NCBI GenBank assembly: GCA_003094555.1
Contig: NATW01000092.1
Coordinates: 1 to 35,908 of the forward strand
Reading direction: 5' to 3'
DNA: 35,908 nucleotides
Source of the DNA: a gamma proteobacterium symbiont of Ctena orbiculata
Lineage (GTDB): Bacteria > Pseudomonadota > Gammaproteobacteria > Chromatiales > Chromatiaceae
In this document: positions 1-6,802 of the stretch, piece by piece
Layout: each line of letters starts with the position of its first letter
Position numbering within the stretch: position 1 is the stretch's first letter
Notes under the pieces: model-generated
Seen by the model: only the letters and a program-made list of their open reading frames with translations
What the model was told of the DNA's origin: nothing
Database searches by the model: none
Position numbers and translations under genes: made by a program

Positions 1-539
1 TGCCACTTTATATGACCTGAAACAGCACGCATCGTGATCATGTACTGCAAACCGGCAATCACCAGGAAAACAACCGCTGCATAAAACCAGCCGCGCTCCA
101 CGCTGCTATGGTGATAGGGATTAAAGAGCAAGAACAGGAAAGGCAGCAGTGCAAGATAGCGATTGACAGAGGCCCTCACCAGGGCGAAGTAGATCACCAC
201 ACATGCCAGGATATAGAGCAAATGCTCCATTGATTTGAACTGCAGACCCGACAGATAGTTGGCCGCAATGAAGATGGAATAGAGTGGCGCCTTTACCAAG
301 GTCAGTTTGTCATACTCACCCAGCCACTCCCCTGCAGCAATGCTTTGTGCAAGGCGCATGAATAGTGCGTCGTCAAAGGTACCATGGGCATGGGCGGTAA
401 TAGGTAGGCCCGCGGTTATCCAGTAACGAAACAGAACCGCGGCAATGAGCACTGCCAGGACGACCACACCACCCCAGTCCGGCGACGCAGCTGTGGCCCA
501 ACGGGTTGGTGATTCTAGTTTTCTTGATCCGATAACCAT
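1..539 (-). CDS. Partial GT-C-like multi-span membrane protein
   Basis: An open frame of 179 codons starts with ATG at 539 and runs off the left edge of the window without a stop. The N-terminus is a short polar stretch, then a membrane segment (about residues 24-42). A soluble loop contains FDDALFMRLAQSIAAGEWLG followed by KAPLYSIF, and further hydrophobic segments follow. The acidic FDD plus a K-x-P-L-Y element after the first membrane span resembles GT-C fold glycosyltransferases (dolichyl-phosphate-mannose or ArnT-like families), which transfer sugars from lipid carriers at the periplasmic face. The start lies inside the 3' end of the upstream YfhO-like gene (25 bp overlap), so the two are probably co-translated. 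The family is suggested by pattern only; substrate unknown. Confidence 0.6.
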   Translation of the reverse strand, partial: MVIGSRKLESPTRWATAASPDWGGVVVLAVLIAAVLFRYWITAGLPITAHAHGTFDDALFMRLAQSIAAGEWLGEYDKLTLVKAPLYSIFIAANYLSGLQFKSMEHLLYILACVVIYFALVRASVNRYLALLPFLFLLFNPYHHSSVERGWFYAAVVFLVIAGLQYMITMRAVSGHIKW

Positions 540-3049
540 TGGTTTATTATTCGCGCTTTAAAAAACAGTCCCAGGCATAGCAGTAACCCTAAAATCGATA
601 CCATTGCCGGCCATAGATAGTGGACAGGTCGATAGCTATATTCGATTGATTCGCCACCCCTCACAGGCACAGCCGGCAATACACCCTTGAGCAGATCCGG
701 TTCAACGGGTCTGTCATTTACCGCAAACGACCAGCCCGGATAGTTCCTCACCGGGATAACCACCCAACCGGGTTCGTTCCCCATATACTCAAACTGCATC
801 GCAGTTGCGCGATAACGGCTCGTCTTCAGCAGGTCATATTGAGGTTGACCATTGAGTGTTGAAACGAAGTAAGCACTCCCCTTGACTCGCATGTTCTCGA
901 CCAGGACCATACCGGGTTCTGGTTCAATCACACCATAGGTTTGATTGCCGCCGCTGAATAGCGTCTGATAGGCGGACGGCTGCAGCGGCCTATAACCACG
1001 CAGACCAAGCACTCTATCACTTGTTACATCATCGACGGCTAGCTGCAGCAGGTCGGTATTTGAATCATACACCCCTACCACTACTGATACATCCTCCTCG
1101 CTTGGCTCCATCACCAGCTCTATTTCATAACGCCCCTTGTCAAGTCTGACCTGCTCCGGGAAACGGCATAGCAGGTAATCTGACTTGCTATCCCGCTGAA
1201 GCTCACAGGGCGCTGATACCGCGGCAGTATTCGACAGGCTGATAAGCTCGAGACTCAGCATAGGAGATTTTGCAGCGTTGATTGATAGCAGCGGCACTTC
1301 AATTCGATCAAAAGTGATTGAATCGGACAAATCGACCCGTTGAACAACCTTATGCCGAGCCAGATCCAATCCTCTGTTTTCGGCCGATTGTTTTGCCACG
1401 GTATCAAACACAAGCTGCCTTCCAGGATTATCCCCGTGCCTGGGAGCAACGGAACAGAGTACATATCTGATAGCCAATTGAGTCAGGCCTTGTGCATCAT
1501 CAAATTTGACCTGGTCGCATAAAAAGCCGGCGGCTGTAGGCGTAAGAAACGGTCCATCTACCACGCCTTCAAGCAGCTGCTTCTCTTGACGAGTGCGAAA
1601 CCCATGGGCGAACCACTCAGACAGGCCATACGCGGAAAGTACGCCGGGCAGAAGATAACCCCGGTCCGATAAGACGCTTTGCAGTGGCTCGATATTGTTG
1701 CTGACATAGTCGATGGTCGCTGTCGATGGATAGATGGTTTCAGCATTTACATGACCAACCAGTGTTTGAAAAACATGCCGTTGATCAGCCACCTGAACAA
1801 GCAACAGCAGGACCAGAACCAGGTTAGCCCATCTTGGCGCACCTTTACCGAAGCGTTCATATCCGGCAGTCAGGACCAATACGGTGAGGATTGAAAAACC
1901 CAAACCGATGATCAGAATCAACCTGCTGATCATACTGGTTCCGATGAGCGGTATCTGTCTGATGGCCTCCATCGGAATCCAGGCAAAGGCGATTGGAGAT
2001 ATCACTATGATGAGTGAAAAACCCCAGGCATATCTCCAATTCAGTTTTGTCTTCCAGGCCAACCAAAACGCGGGAAAAAACAGCACCAACGGCAGCAGCC
2101 CGACATATCCTGTTCTTCCCAAGGTAAGCGGCCCATCGCTGAATGGCAGCACAAACAACAGCAGGTCCTGAAGCGAGCGGAAAGCAGTGCCGCCCCGTCG
2201 ATAGCTCAGATCCAACCGCCCCAAGGATTCGTCAAGACAAAACAGAAACAGGAATGCCAGCATCAACGACAAGAGAATACCCAGGGATGCCAGTACATCT
2301 CTCTGCAGCACCAATCGCAACCTGTTGCCTGAAAGCAGCGACCAGCAAACGAGCAACAACAGCAAGGCGATATAGCCATACACAGCCACTGTGGGAAAAC
2401 CGCCCAGCAGCATCATTGCGGAGGAGAGCGCCAACCACGCCACATGTCTGGCATCACCGGTCTGCAGCAAACGTAAGGCAAAAAAGAGCAGCCATGGAAT
2501 CCAGATACTGGTATTCACGTGATGCCAAAGAAACCAGGAGAGATTGAAACCTGAATAACTGAATGCAACGGCACCCAACAGCGCCGCCAGGCGATTGCCG
2601 GTCAGACTTAGAAAAAGCAGATAGCTCCCCACTGAGATCACAAGCAAATTGAGCAGTGCCGAGACATATAGGCCAACACCCTCATCATCGATCACTGCAT
2701 AGGCGGCAAACGCCGGGGTAATGATTGAGCGCGTGATCGATAGCAAGAGGGGTTCGCCCCCGAGCACATGGGGATTCCAAACAGGCAGCTCTCCCTGGCG
2801 CAGTTTTTCTCGCGCAAAACGCCAGGATGGCAATTTGTAATCAAGCACATCCGAGTGCTTATGATGCTTGACCGGACTTACGATCCCTGTATTCTTCCAA
2901 CCAGGCACACGCGTAAGAATATCGAACGGCGCAATGGTTTCACCGGCCAGGGGATTCGCCCCTAACATGACGACGGCAATCAGGAATAGCACCAGAAATG
3001 GCACCGAATGGCCAATCAGAGGCGTGACAAACCCGGACGATCTGCTCAT
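515..3049 (-). CDS. YfhO-like large membrane protein (GT-C superfamily)
   Basis: This 844-residue protein has an N-terminal membrane span (about 13-35), then a periplasmic loop with the element LRQGELPVWNPHVLGGEPLL (about 84-103). About ten hydrophobic segments follow to roughly residue 415, then a large soluble domain (about 430-805) and a final membrane span (about 812-832). The loop element and the C-terminal part with YPGWSFAVNDRPVEP followed by a Y-R-P motif are typical of the YfhO family, which belongs with GT-C-type proteins. Bacillus YfhO acts in glycosylation of teichoic acids; the substrate here is unknown and is probably a surface glycan or glycolipid. It overlaps the next gene by 25 bp and is divergent, across 75 bp, from a YbhN-like gene. 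Confidence 0.75.
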   Translation of the reverse strand: MSRSSGFVTPLIGHSVPFLVLFLIAVVMLGANPLAGETIAPFDILTRVPGWKNTGIVSPVKHHKHSDVLDYKLPSWRFAREKLRQGELPVWNPHVLGGEPLLLSITRSIITPAFAAYAVIDDEGVGLYVSALLNLLVISVGSYLLFLSLTGNRLAALLGAVAFSYSGFNLSWFLWHHVNTSIWIPWLLFFALRLLQTGDARHVAWLALSSAMMLLGGFPTVAVYGYIALLLLLVCWSLLSGNRLRLVLQRDVLASLGILLSLMLAFLFLFCLDESLGRLDLSYRRGGTAFRSLQDLLLFVLPFSDGPLTLGRTGYVGLLPLVLFFPAFWLAWKTKLNWRYAWGFSLIIVISPIAFAWIPMEAIRQIPLIGTSMISRLILIIGLGFSILTVLVLTAGYERFGKGAPRWANLVLVLLLLVQVADQRHVFQTLVGHVNAETIYPSTATIDYVSNNIEPLQSVLSDRGYLLPGVLSAYGLSEWFAHGFRTRQEKQLLEGVVDGPFLTPTAAGFLCDQVKFDDAQGLTQLAIRYVLCSVAPRHGDNPGRQLVFDTVAKQSAENRGLDLARHKVVQRVDLSDSITFDRIEVPLLSINAAKSPMLSLELISLSNTAAVSAPCELQRDSKSDYLLCRFPEQVRLDKGRYEIELVMEPSEEDVSVVVGVYDSNTDLLQLAVDDVTSDRVLGLRGYRPLQPSAYQTLFSGGNQTYGVIEPEPGMVLVENMRVKGSAYFVSTLNGQPQYDLLKTSRYRATAMQFEYMGNEPGWVVIPVRNYPGWSFAVNDRPVEPDLLKGVLPAVPVRGGESIEYSYRPVHYLWPAMVSILGLLLCLGLFFKARIINQWLSDQEN

Positions 3050-3124
3050 ACACCGACCGGATTGTCAGTCACGACAGAAACGCTATCCATCCGATAATCG
3101 ACATCGAAGCAACCCACTTTTGCC

Positions 3125-4057
3125 ATGAAGCCTGATCCAAATAATAAAACACGCACCCCCCAGCAATGGATTTCAATCCTCGGCACTCTTCTTGTCCTTG
3201 TGTCTTTCTATTACATCGGCAGTCAGCTTTGGGGATACCGTGAAACCCTAGCGTCATGGACTCCAACAACCACGACTATTCTACCTGTTGGATTCGGTAT
3301 AATCACCTATGCCCTGGCTAACTATCTTTTGGCCGCCGCCTGGATACGACTACTCAGAGTATGTGGCGAAACAACTGTCGATTGGCGTACCCTATGCAGG
3401 ATCTACGGCAAGAGTCAGATTGCCAAATATGTCCCGGGGAATATCGCCCATATCGCAGGCAGACATACCATGGGCAGGCTCGCGGGTGTATCCCACGGCC
3501 ATCTTGCGATTGCCGCCCTGTATGAAATCATCGGTCTGGTCAGTGCCTCGCTGATCATAACCCTGATTGGCGGCAGGGGGGTACTCGATCAATTCACATC
3601 AATAACATGGTGGATATATGGATTACCGGTCATCATCGCCGGTTATCTTGCAACACCTTGGTTAATCAAAAAGTTTAAACCGGTCGCAACATCCGCATCG
3701 CCACTATTGATGCTGCCTCCGCTTATCTACTATGCGCTTTTTTTTCTCGTTTCCGGTATTGCCCTGGTGGTCATCGGAGTCTATGGGGAAAGCTTCACCC
3801 TGGACTCGGACTATCTCATTGTTCTCAGCGCCTTCGCTATTGCCTGGTCAGTCGGCTTCCTGACCCCGGGCGCACCATCCGGCATCGGCATCCGTGAAGC
3901 CATTCTGATCCTGCTGCTCTCACCCTTTACGGGTGAGGCGAATGCACTGATTCTTGCACTCCTGTTCCGCTTGGTTACCATCGCTGGCGACACGCTCTTC
4001 TACTTCATCAGTCTAGTCACTGGACAGACACAGAGTCAGCAGGCGTCGAACACTTAA
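3125..4057 (+). CDS. LPG-synthase TM-domain (YbhN/AglD-like) membrane protein
   Basis: This 310-residue polytopic membrane protein has about eight hydrophobic segments. The motif GKSQIAKYVPGNIAHIAGRH (about residues 98-117) matches the K-Y-x-P-G-N signature of the lysylphosphatidylglycerol synthase transmembrane family (UPF0104), which includes YbhN-type proteins and the membrane half of MprF/AglD. A second conserved patch, TPGAPSGIGIREAI, lies near residue 250. Members are thought to move or modify membrane lipids or lipid-linked sugars; the exact role is unknown because the soluble catalytic domain of MprF is absent. Its divergent partner is a YfhO-like protein, which suggests a shared role in envelope glycolipid assembly. 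The ATG start at 3125 leaves a 75-bp shared promoter region. Confidence 0.75.
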   Translation: MKPDPNNKTRTPQQWISILGTLLVLVSFYYIGSQLWGYRETLASWTPTTTTILPVGFGIITYALANYLLAAAWIRLLRVCGETTVDWRTLCRIYGKSQIAKYVPGNIAHIAGRHTMGRLAGVSHGHLAIAALYEIIGLVSASLIITLIGGRGVLDQFTSITWWIYGLPVIIAGYLATPWLIKKFKPVATSASPLLMLPPLIYYALFFLVSGIALVVIGVYGESFTLDSDYLIVLSAFAIAWSVGFLTPGAPSGIGIREAILILLLSPFTGEANALILALLFRLVTIAGDTLFYFISLVTGQTQSQQASNT

Positions 4058-4145
4058 GCCTTCTCCTGTTGCCGCATACGCCTAAAGCATAAATGATGTA
4101 TGCTAGCACGGTGAAAACATGGGCAAATCCATCCGGAGAGTGCGC

Positions 4146-4283
4146 GTGCACCGAAAGCTACTGCAACTGACAACACCCCTCCTGTCGCTACTCCTGCTGA
4201 TCAGCGCATGTGGGCAAAAAGGCCCGCTGCATCTACCAGCCGAGGAGCCGTCGGAAAAACCGGCAGAAGTACAAAAGCCATGA
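4146..4283 (+). CDS. lptM: LptM/YifL-type small lipoprotein
   Basis: This short frame encodes about 45 residues: a basic N-terminus, a Leu-rich hydrophobic core, then the lipobox LISAC followed by GQKGPLHLP and an acidic/proline tail. The C-G-x-K-G-P-L element directly after the lipobox cysteine is the signature of LptM (YifL), an outer-membrane lipoprotein that aids maturation of the LptD/LptE lipopolysaccharide translocon. I prefer the GTG start at 4146 because GGAG at 4135-4138 lies 7 bases upstream and the signal peptide is then of normal length. An in-frame ATG at 4119 would add nine residues. The stop overlaps the dapF start as ATGA, and the lptM-dapF order is conserved in gammaproteobacteria. 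Confidence 0.85.
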   Translation: MHRKLLQLTTPLLSLLLLISACGQKGPLHLPAEEPSEKPAEVQKP

Positions 4284-5110
4284 AAGTTGGTTTCACAAAA
4301 ATGCATGGGCTTGGCAATGACTTCGTGGTAATCGACACTATCAGTCAACCCATAGAGTTCTCGCAACAAACCATCCAAAAACTGGCTGACCGACACTTCG
4401 GCATCGGTTGCGACCAGGTATTAGTGATCGAATCCCCAAGAGGCGACGATACAGATTTTTATTATCGTATCTTTAACCCTGACGGTTCCGAAGTGGAGGC
4501 TTGCGGCAATGGTGCGCGCTGTTTTGCACGCTTTGTCAAAGATAGGGGTCTGAGCACAAAATCTTCAATCCCTGTCGGAACCCTGGCTGGCAAGATCACC
4601 CTGCGACTGCTGACTGACGGTAATGTTGAAGTGGATATGGGCGCACCCATATTCGAACCCGCCTCGATACCCTTCACGGCACCGCAACAAGCGCAAACCT
4701 ACTCCCTGCAAGTGGATGATCAGCTACTATCGATATCGGTACTATCCATGGGCAATCCACATGCCGTACTGATCGTGCCCAGTGTCGATCATGCAGCGGT
4801 AGCAACCCTCGGACCATTGATTGAAAATCACCCTGATTTCCCCCAACGCACCAATGTAGGCTTCATGCAGGTGGTCCACTCCTCAGAGATACATCTGCGG
4901 GTCTACGAGCGCGGCACAGGAGAAACACTCGCCTGTGGTTCCGGTGCCTGCGCAGCCGTGGTCGCCGGCCGCCAACTCGGTCTGCTGGATGAAGAGGTCG
5001 TGGTACACCTACCTGGCGGCGATCTTGTGGTAAAGTGGCACTCAGAAGGCCAGTCCGTACTCATTGAAGGTCCGGCAGAGACCGTGTACGAAGGAACCAT
5101 CGACCTATGA
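4280..5110 (+). CDS. dapF: Diaminopimelate epimerase
   Basis: DapF converts LL-diaminopimelate to the meso form in the cytoplasm, for lysine and peptidoglycan synthesis. The 276-residue protein begins KVGFTKMHGLGNDF, the standard DapF N-terminus, and has both catalytic cysteines in their usual contexts: EACGNGARC (Cys75) and GETLACGSGAC (Cys219). The length matches the family. A longer frame opens upstream at 4208, but those residues come from the lptM region read in another frame, so ATG 4280 is the start. It overlaps lptM by ATGA, and its own stop overlaps the DUF484 start by ATGA, indicating translational coupling along the operon. Confidence 0.97.
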   Translation: MKVGFTKMHGLGNDFVVIDTISQPIEFSQQTIQKLADRHFGIGCDQVLVIESPRGDDTDFYYRIFNPDGSEVEACGNGARCFARFVKDRGLSTKSSIPVGTLAGKITLRLLTDGNVEVDMGAPIFEPASIPFTAPQQAQTYSLQVDDQLLSISVLSMGNPHAVLIVPSVDHAAVATLGPLIENHPDFPQRTNVGFMQVVHSSEIHLRVYERGTGETLACGSGACAAVVAGRQLGLLDEEVVVHLPGGDLVVKWHSEGQSVLIEGPAETVYEGTIDL

Positions 5111-5802
5111 AACAGAAAGCACCCAAAAAATCGACCCAAGTGGATGAATTCGAAGAGCAAGTCGTCGAATACCTGGATCAGCACCCCGATTTCTTCACGG
5201 ATCATCCCGAGCTGCTCGGCAAGATAGTGATACCCCACGAGAGCGGCGCGGCTGTCTCCCTGATCGAACGCCAGGTCGAGACCCTGCGCAACCAGCTACA
5301 GGAGTCTCAGCAACAGCTCTCAGAACTGCTGCAGGTCGCGCGCACCAATGATCAGCTGCAGGAGCGCATGCATCGCCTGACCCTGGAGCTGATCGACGCT
5401 GCTACCTTCGAAGAGGTCCTGAATGCACTGGAGGATGAGCTGCATGACGATTTCAAGGCCGATGCGGTGGAGTTGAGACTCTTCTCTTCCAGCCATATCG
5501 ATGATCACCTGGACGAGGCCCTGAGTGGTCAAACCGCCACATTCGAGCAGTTTTTCAGCCACAACCAACCCATCTGCGGCAAGCTCGAACAGGATCAACT
5601 CGACTATATCTTCGGTACCGAAGGTGACCGGATCGCCTCAACCGCACTGATCCCGCTAAAGAGTGAGGGAGCACTCGGCCTGCTCGCCATCGGCAGCTGT
5701 GAGCCCGATCGGTTCGCCCCCCACCATGGCACGGAGTTTCTCACCCGCCTTGGCGAGATTATCAGTCGCACCCTGCAAGCCGTCTCCCTTCCCGGTATAT
5801 AG
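5107..5802 (+). CDS. DUF484 (GAF-like) family protein
   Basis: This 231-residue cytoplasmic protein has an N-terminal part with VVEYLDQHPDFFTDHPELL, the typical DUF484 opening. A coiled-coil stretch rich in Gln/Leu (about residues 55-95) is followed by a GAF-like domain to the end. The family is found almost always between dapF and xerC in gammaproteobacteria, as here, but its function is not established; a sensory or accessory role has been proposed because of the GAF-like fold. Its ATG overlaps the dapF stop (ATGA), and xerC begins 5 bp after its stop, so the three are one transcriptional unit. Confidence 0.9.
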   Translation: MKQKAPKKSTQVDEFEEQVVEYLDQHPDFFTDHPELLGKIVIPHESGAAVSLIERQVETLRNQLQESQQQLSELLQVARTNDQLQERMHRLTLELIDAATFEEVLNALEDELHDDFKADAVELRLFSSSHIDDHLDEALSGQTATFEQFFSHNQPICGKLEQDQLDYIFGTEGDRIASTALIPLKSEGALGLLAIGSCEPDRFAPHHGTEFLTRLGEIISRTLQAVSLPGI

Positions 5803-5807
5803 ACTAC

Positions 5808-6725
5808 ATGTCCACTCCTCGCAGCCTGCAATTACAGGAGTGGATAGACCGTTACAGGGACTACCTACGCCATGAACGGCGCCTCTCGCCTCGCACCCTG
5901 GAGAGTTACGGGCGTGATCTGAAGGCAGCATTGGCCTGGATGGAGGCCCACCAGTTGAAACACTGGGGAGAGGTCACTCAACACCATGTAAGACACTACA
6001 TCGCCAGTCGGCACCGGGGAGGGCTGGCGGCAAAGAGCCTGCATCGGGAACTCTCCAGCCTACGCGGACTGTTCAATTTTCTCATCCGGGAACAGCAGCT
6101 TGACTCCAACCCGGCATTGGGTGTGCGCGCACCCAAGATACGGCGCAAGCTGCCTGTTACCTTGGATGCGGACCAGGTCAGCCGCCTCCTGGATATCCAT
6201 GACGACTCCCCGGTGGCAATACGCGATCGAGCGATCATGGAACTCTTCTACTCCTCGGGGCTGCGCCTGGCGGAACTGGTCAGCCTCGATCTGCAGGATA
6301 TCGACCTGAAGGAGCAACTGGTTGAGGTTACCGGCAAGGGGGCGAAGGCCCGGCGACTGCCGGTGGGAAAATTTGCCAAACAGGCCCTGCAACAATGGCT
6401 CGCCATCAGGCCGCAAATGGCGGCCCAGGATGAGATCGCGCTGTTCGTCGGGGTGCGGGGCAGGCGTATCAATCGCGGCACCATTCAACGCCAACTCAAC
6501 AGTTGGTCGATTGCCCAGGGCGCACCCCGCAATGTCCATCCCCACCTGCTGCGCCACTCCTTTGCCAGCCATCTCTTGGAATCATCCGGTGACTTGCGCG
6601 CGGTTCAGGAACTCCTGGGGCACGCCAACATCAGCACCACCCAGATCTACACCCATCTCGATTTCCAGCACCTGGCCGAGGTCTATGACAAGGCCCATCC
6701 AAGGGCGAAAAAGAAGCGGGATTAA
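5808..6725 (+). CDS. xerC: Site-specific tyrosine recombinase XerC
   Basis: XerC acts with XerD at the dif site near the terminus to resolve chromosome dimers. The 305-residue protein has the N-terminal SAM-like core-binding domain (about 8-95) and a C-terminal catalytic domain. The full tyrosine-recombinase set is visible: Arg153 (SSGLRLAEL), Lys177 (TGKGAKAR), His246 and Arg249 (HPHLLRH), His272 (GHANISTTQIYTH) and nucleophile Tyr281. XerC rather than XerD is assigned from the dapF-DUF484-xerC gene order. It is the last gene of the operon and faces the RND transporter gene across 77 bp that hold palindromes but no T-run terminator. Confidence 0.95.
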   Translation: MSTPRSLQLQEWIDRYRDYLRHERRLSPRTLESYGRDLKAALAWMEAHQLKHWGEVTQHHVRHYIASRHRGGLAAKSLHRELSSLRGLFNFLIREQQLDSNPALGVRAPKIRRKLPVTLDADQVSRLLDIHDDSPVAIRDRAIMELFYSSGLRLAELVSLDLQDIDLKEQLVEVTGKGAKARRLPVGKFAKQALQQWLAIRPQMAAQDEIALFVGVRGRRINRGTIQRQLNSWSIAQGAPRNVHPHLLRHSFASHLLESSGDLRAVQELLGHANISTTQIYTHLDFQHLAEVYDKAHPRAKKKRD

Positions 6726-6736
6726 GCATCTGCAAT

Positions 6737-6775
6737 CCCTCGCGGGAGGGTAGTGTCATGCTGCGGCAAGCCGCA
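6737..6775. repeat. Two adjacent small palindromes, REP-like
   Basis: CCCTC-GCGG-GAGGG (6737-6750) is followed by TGCGGC-AA-GCCGCA (6762-6775), in the 77-bp gap between the convergent xerC and RND genes. The second, with its flanking CCCTA, reads on the other strand as TAGGGTGCGGCTTGCCGCA. That resembles repeated extragenic palindromes I associate with many gammaproteobacterial genomes; this is from memory, not a search. Neither is followed by a convincing T-run. Confidence 0.45.
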
Positions 6776-6802
6776 CCCTACACTCTGATCGCGCATTTGG
6801 AG

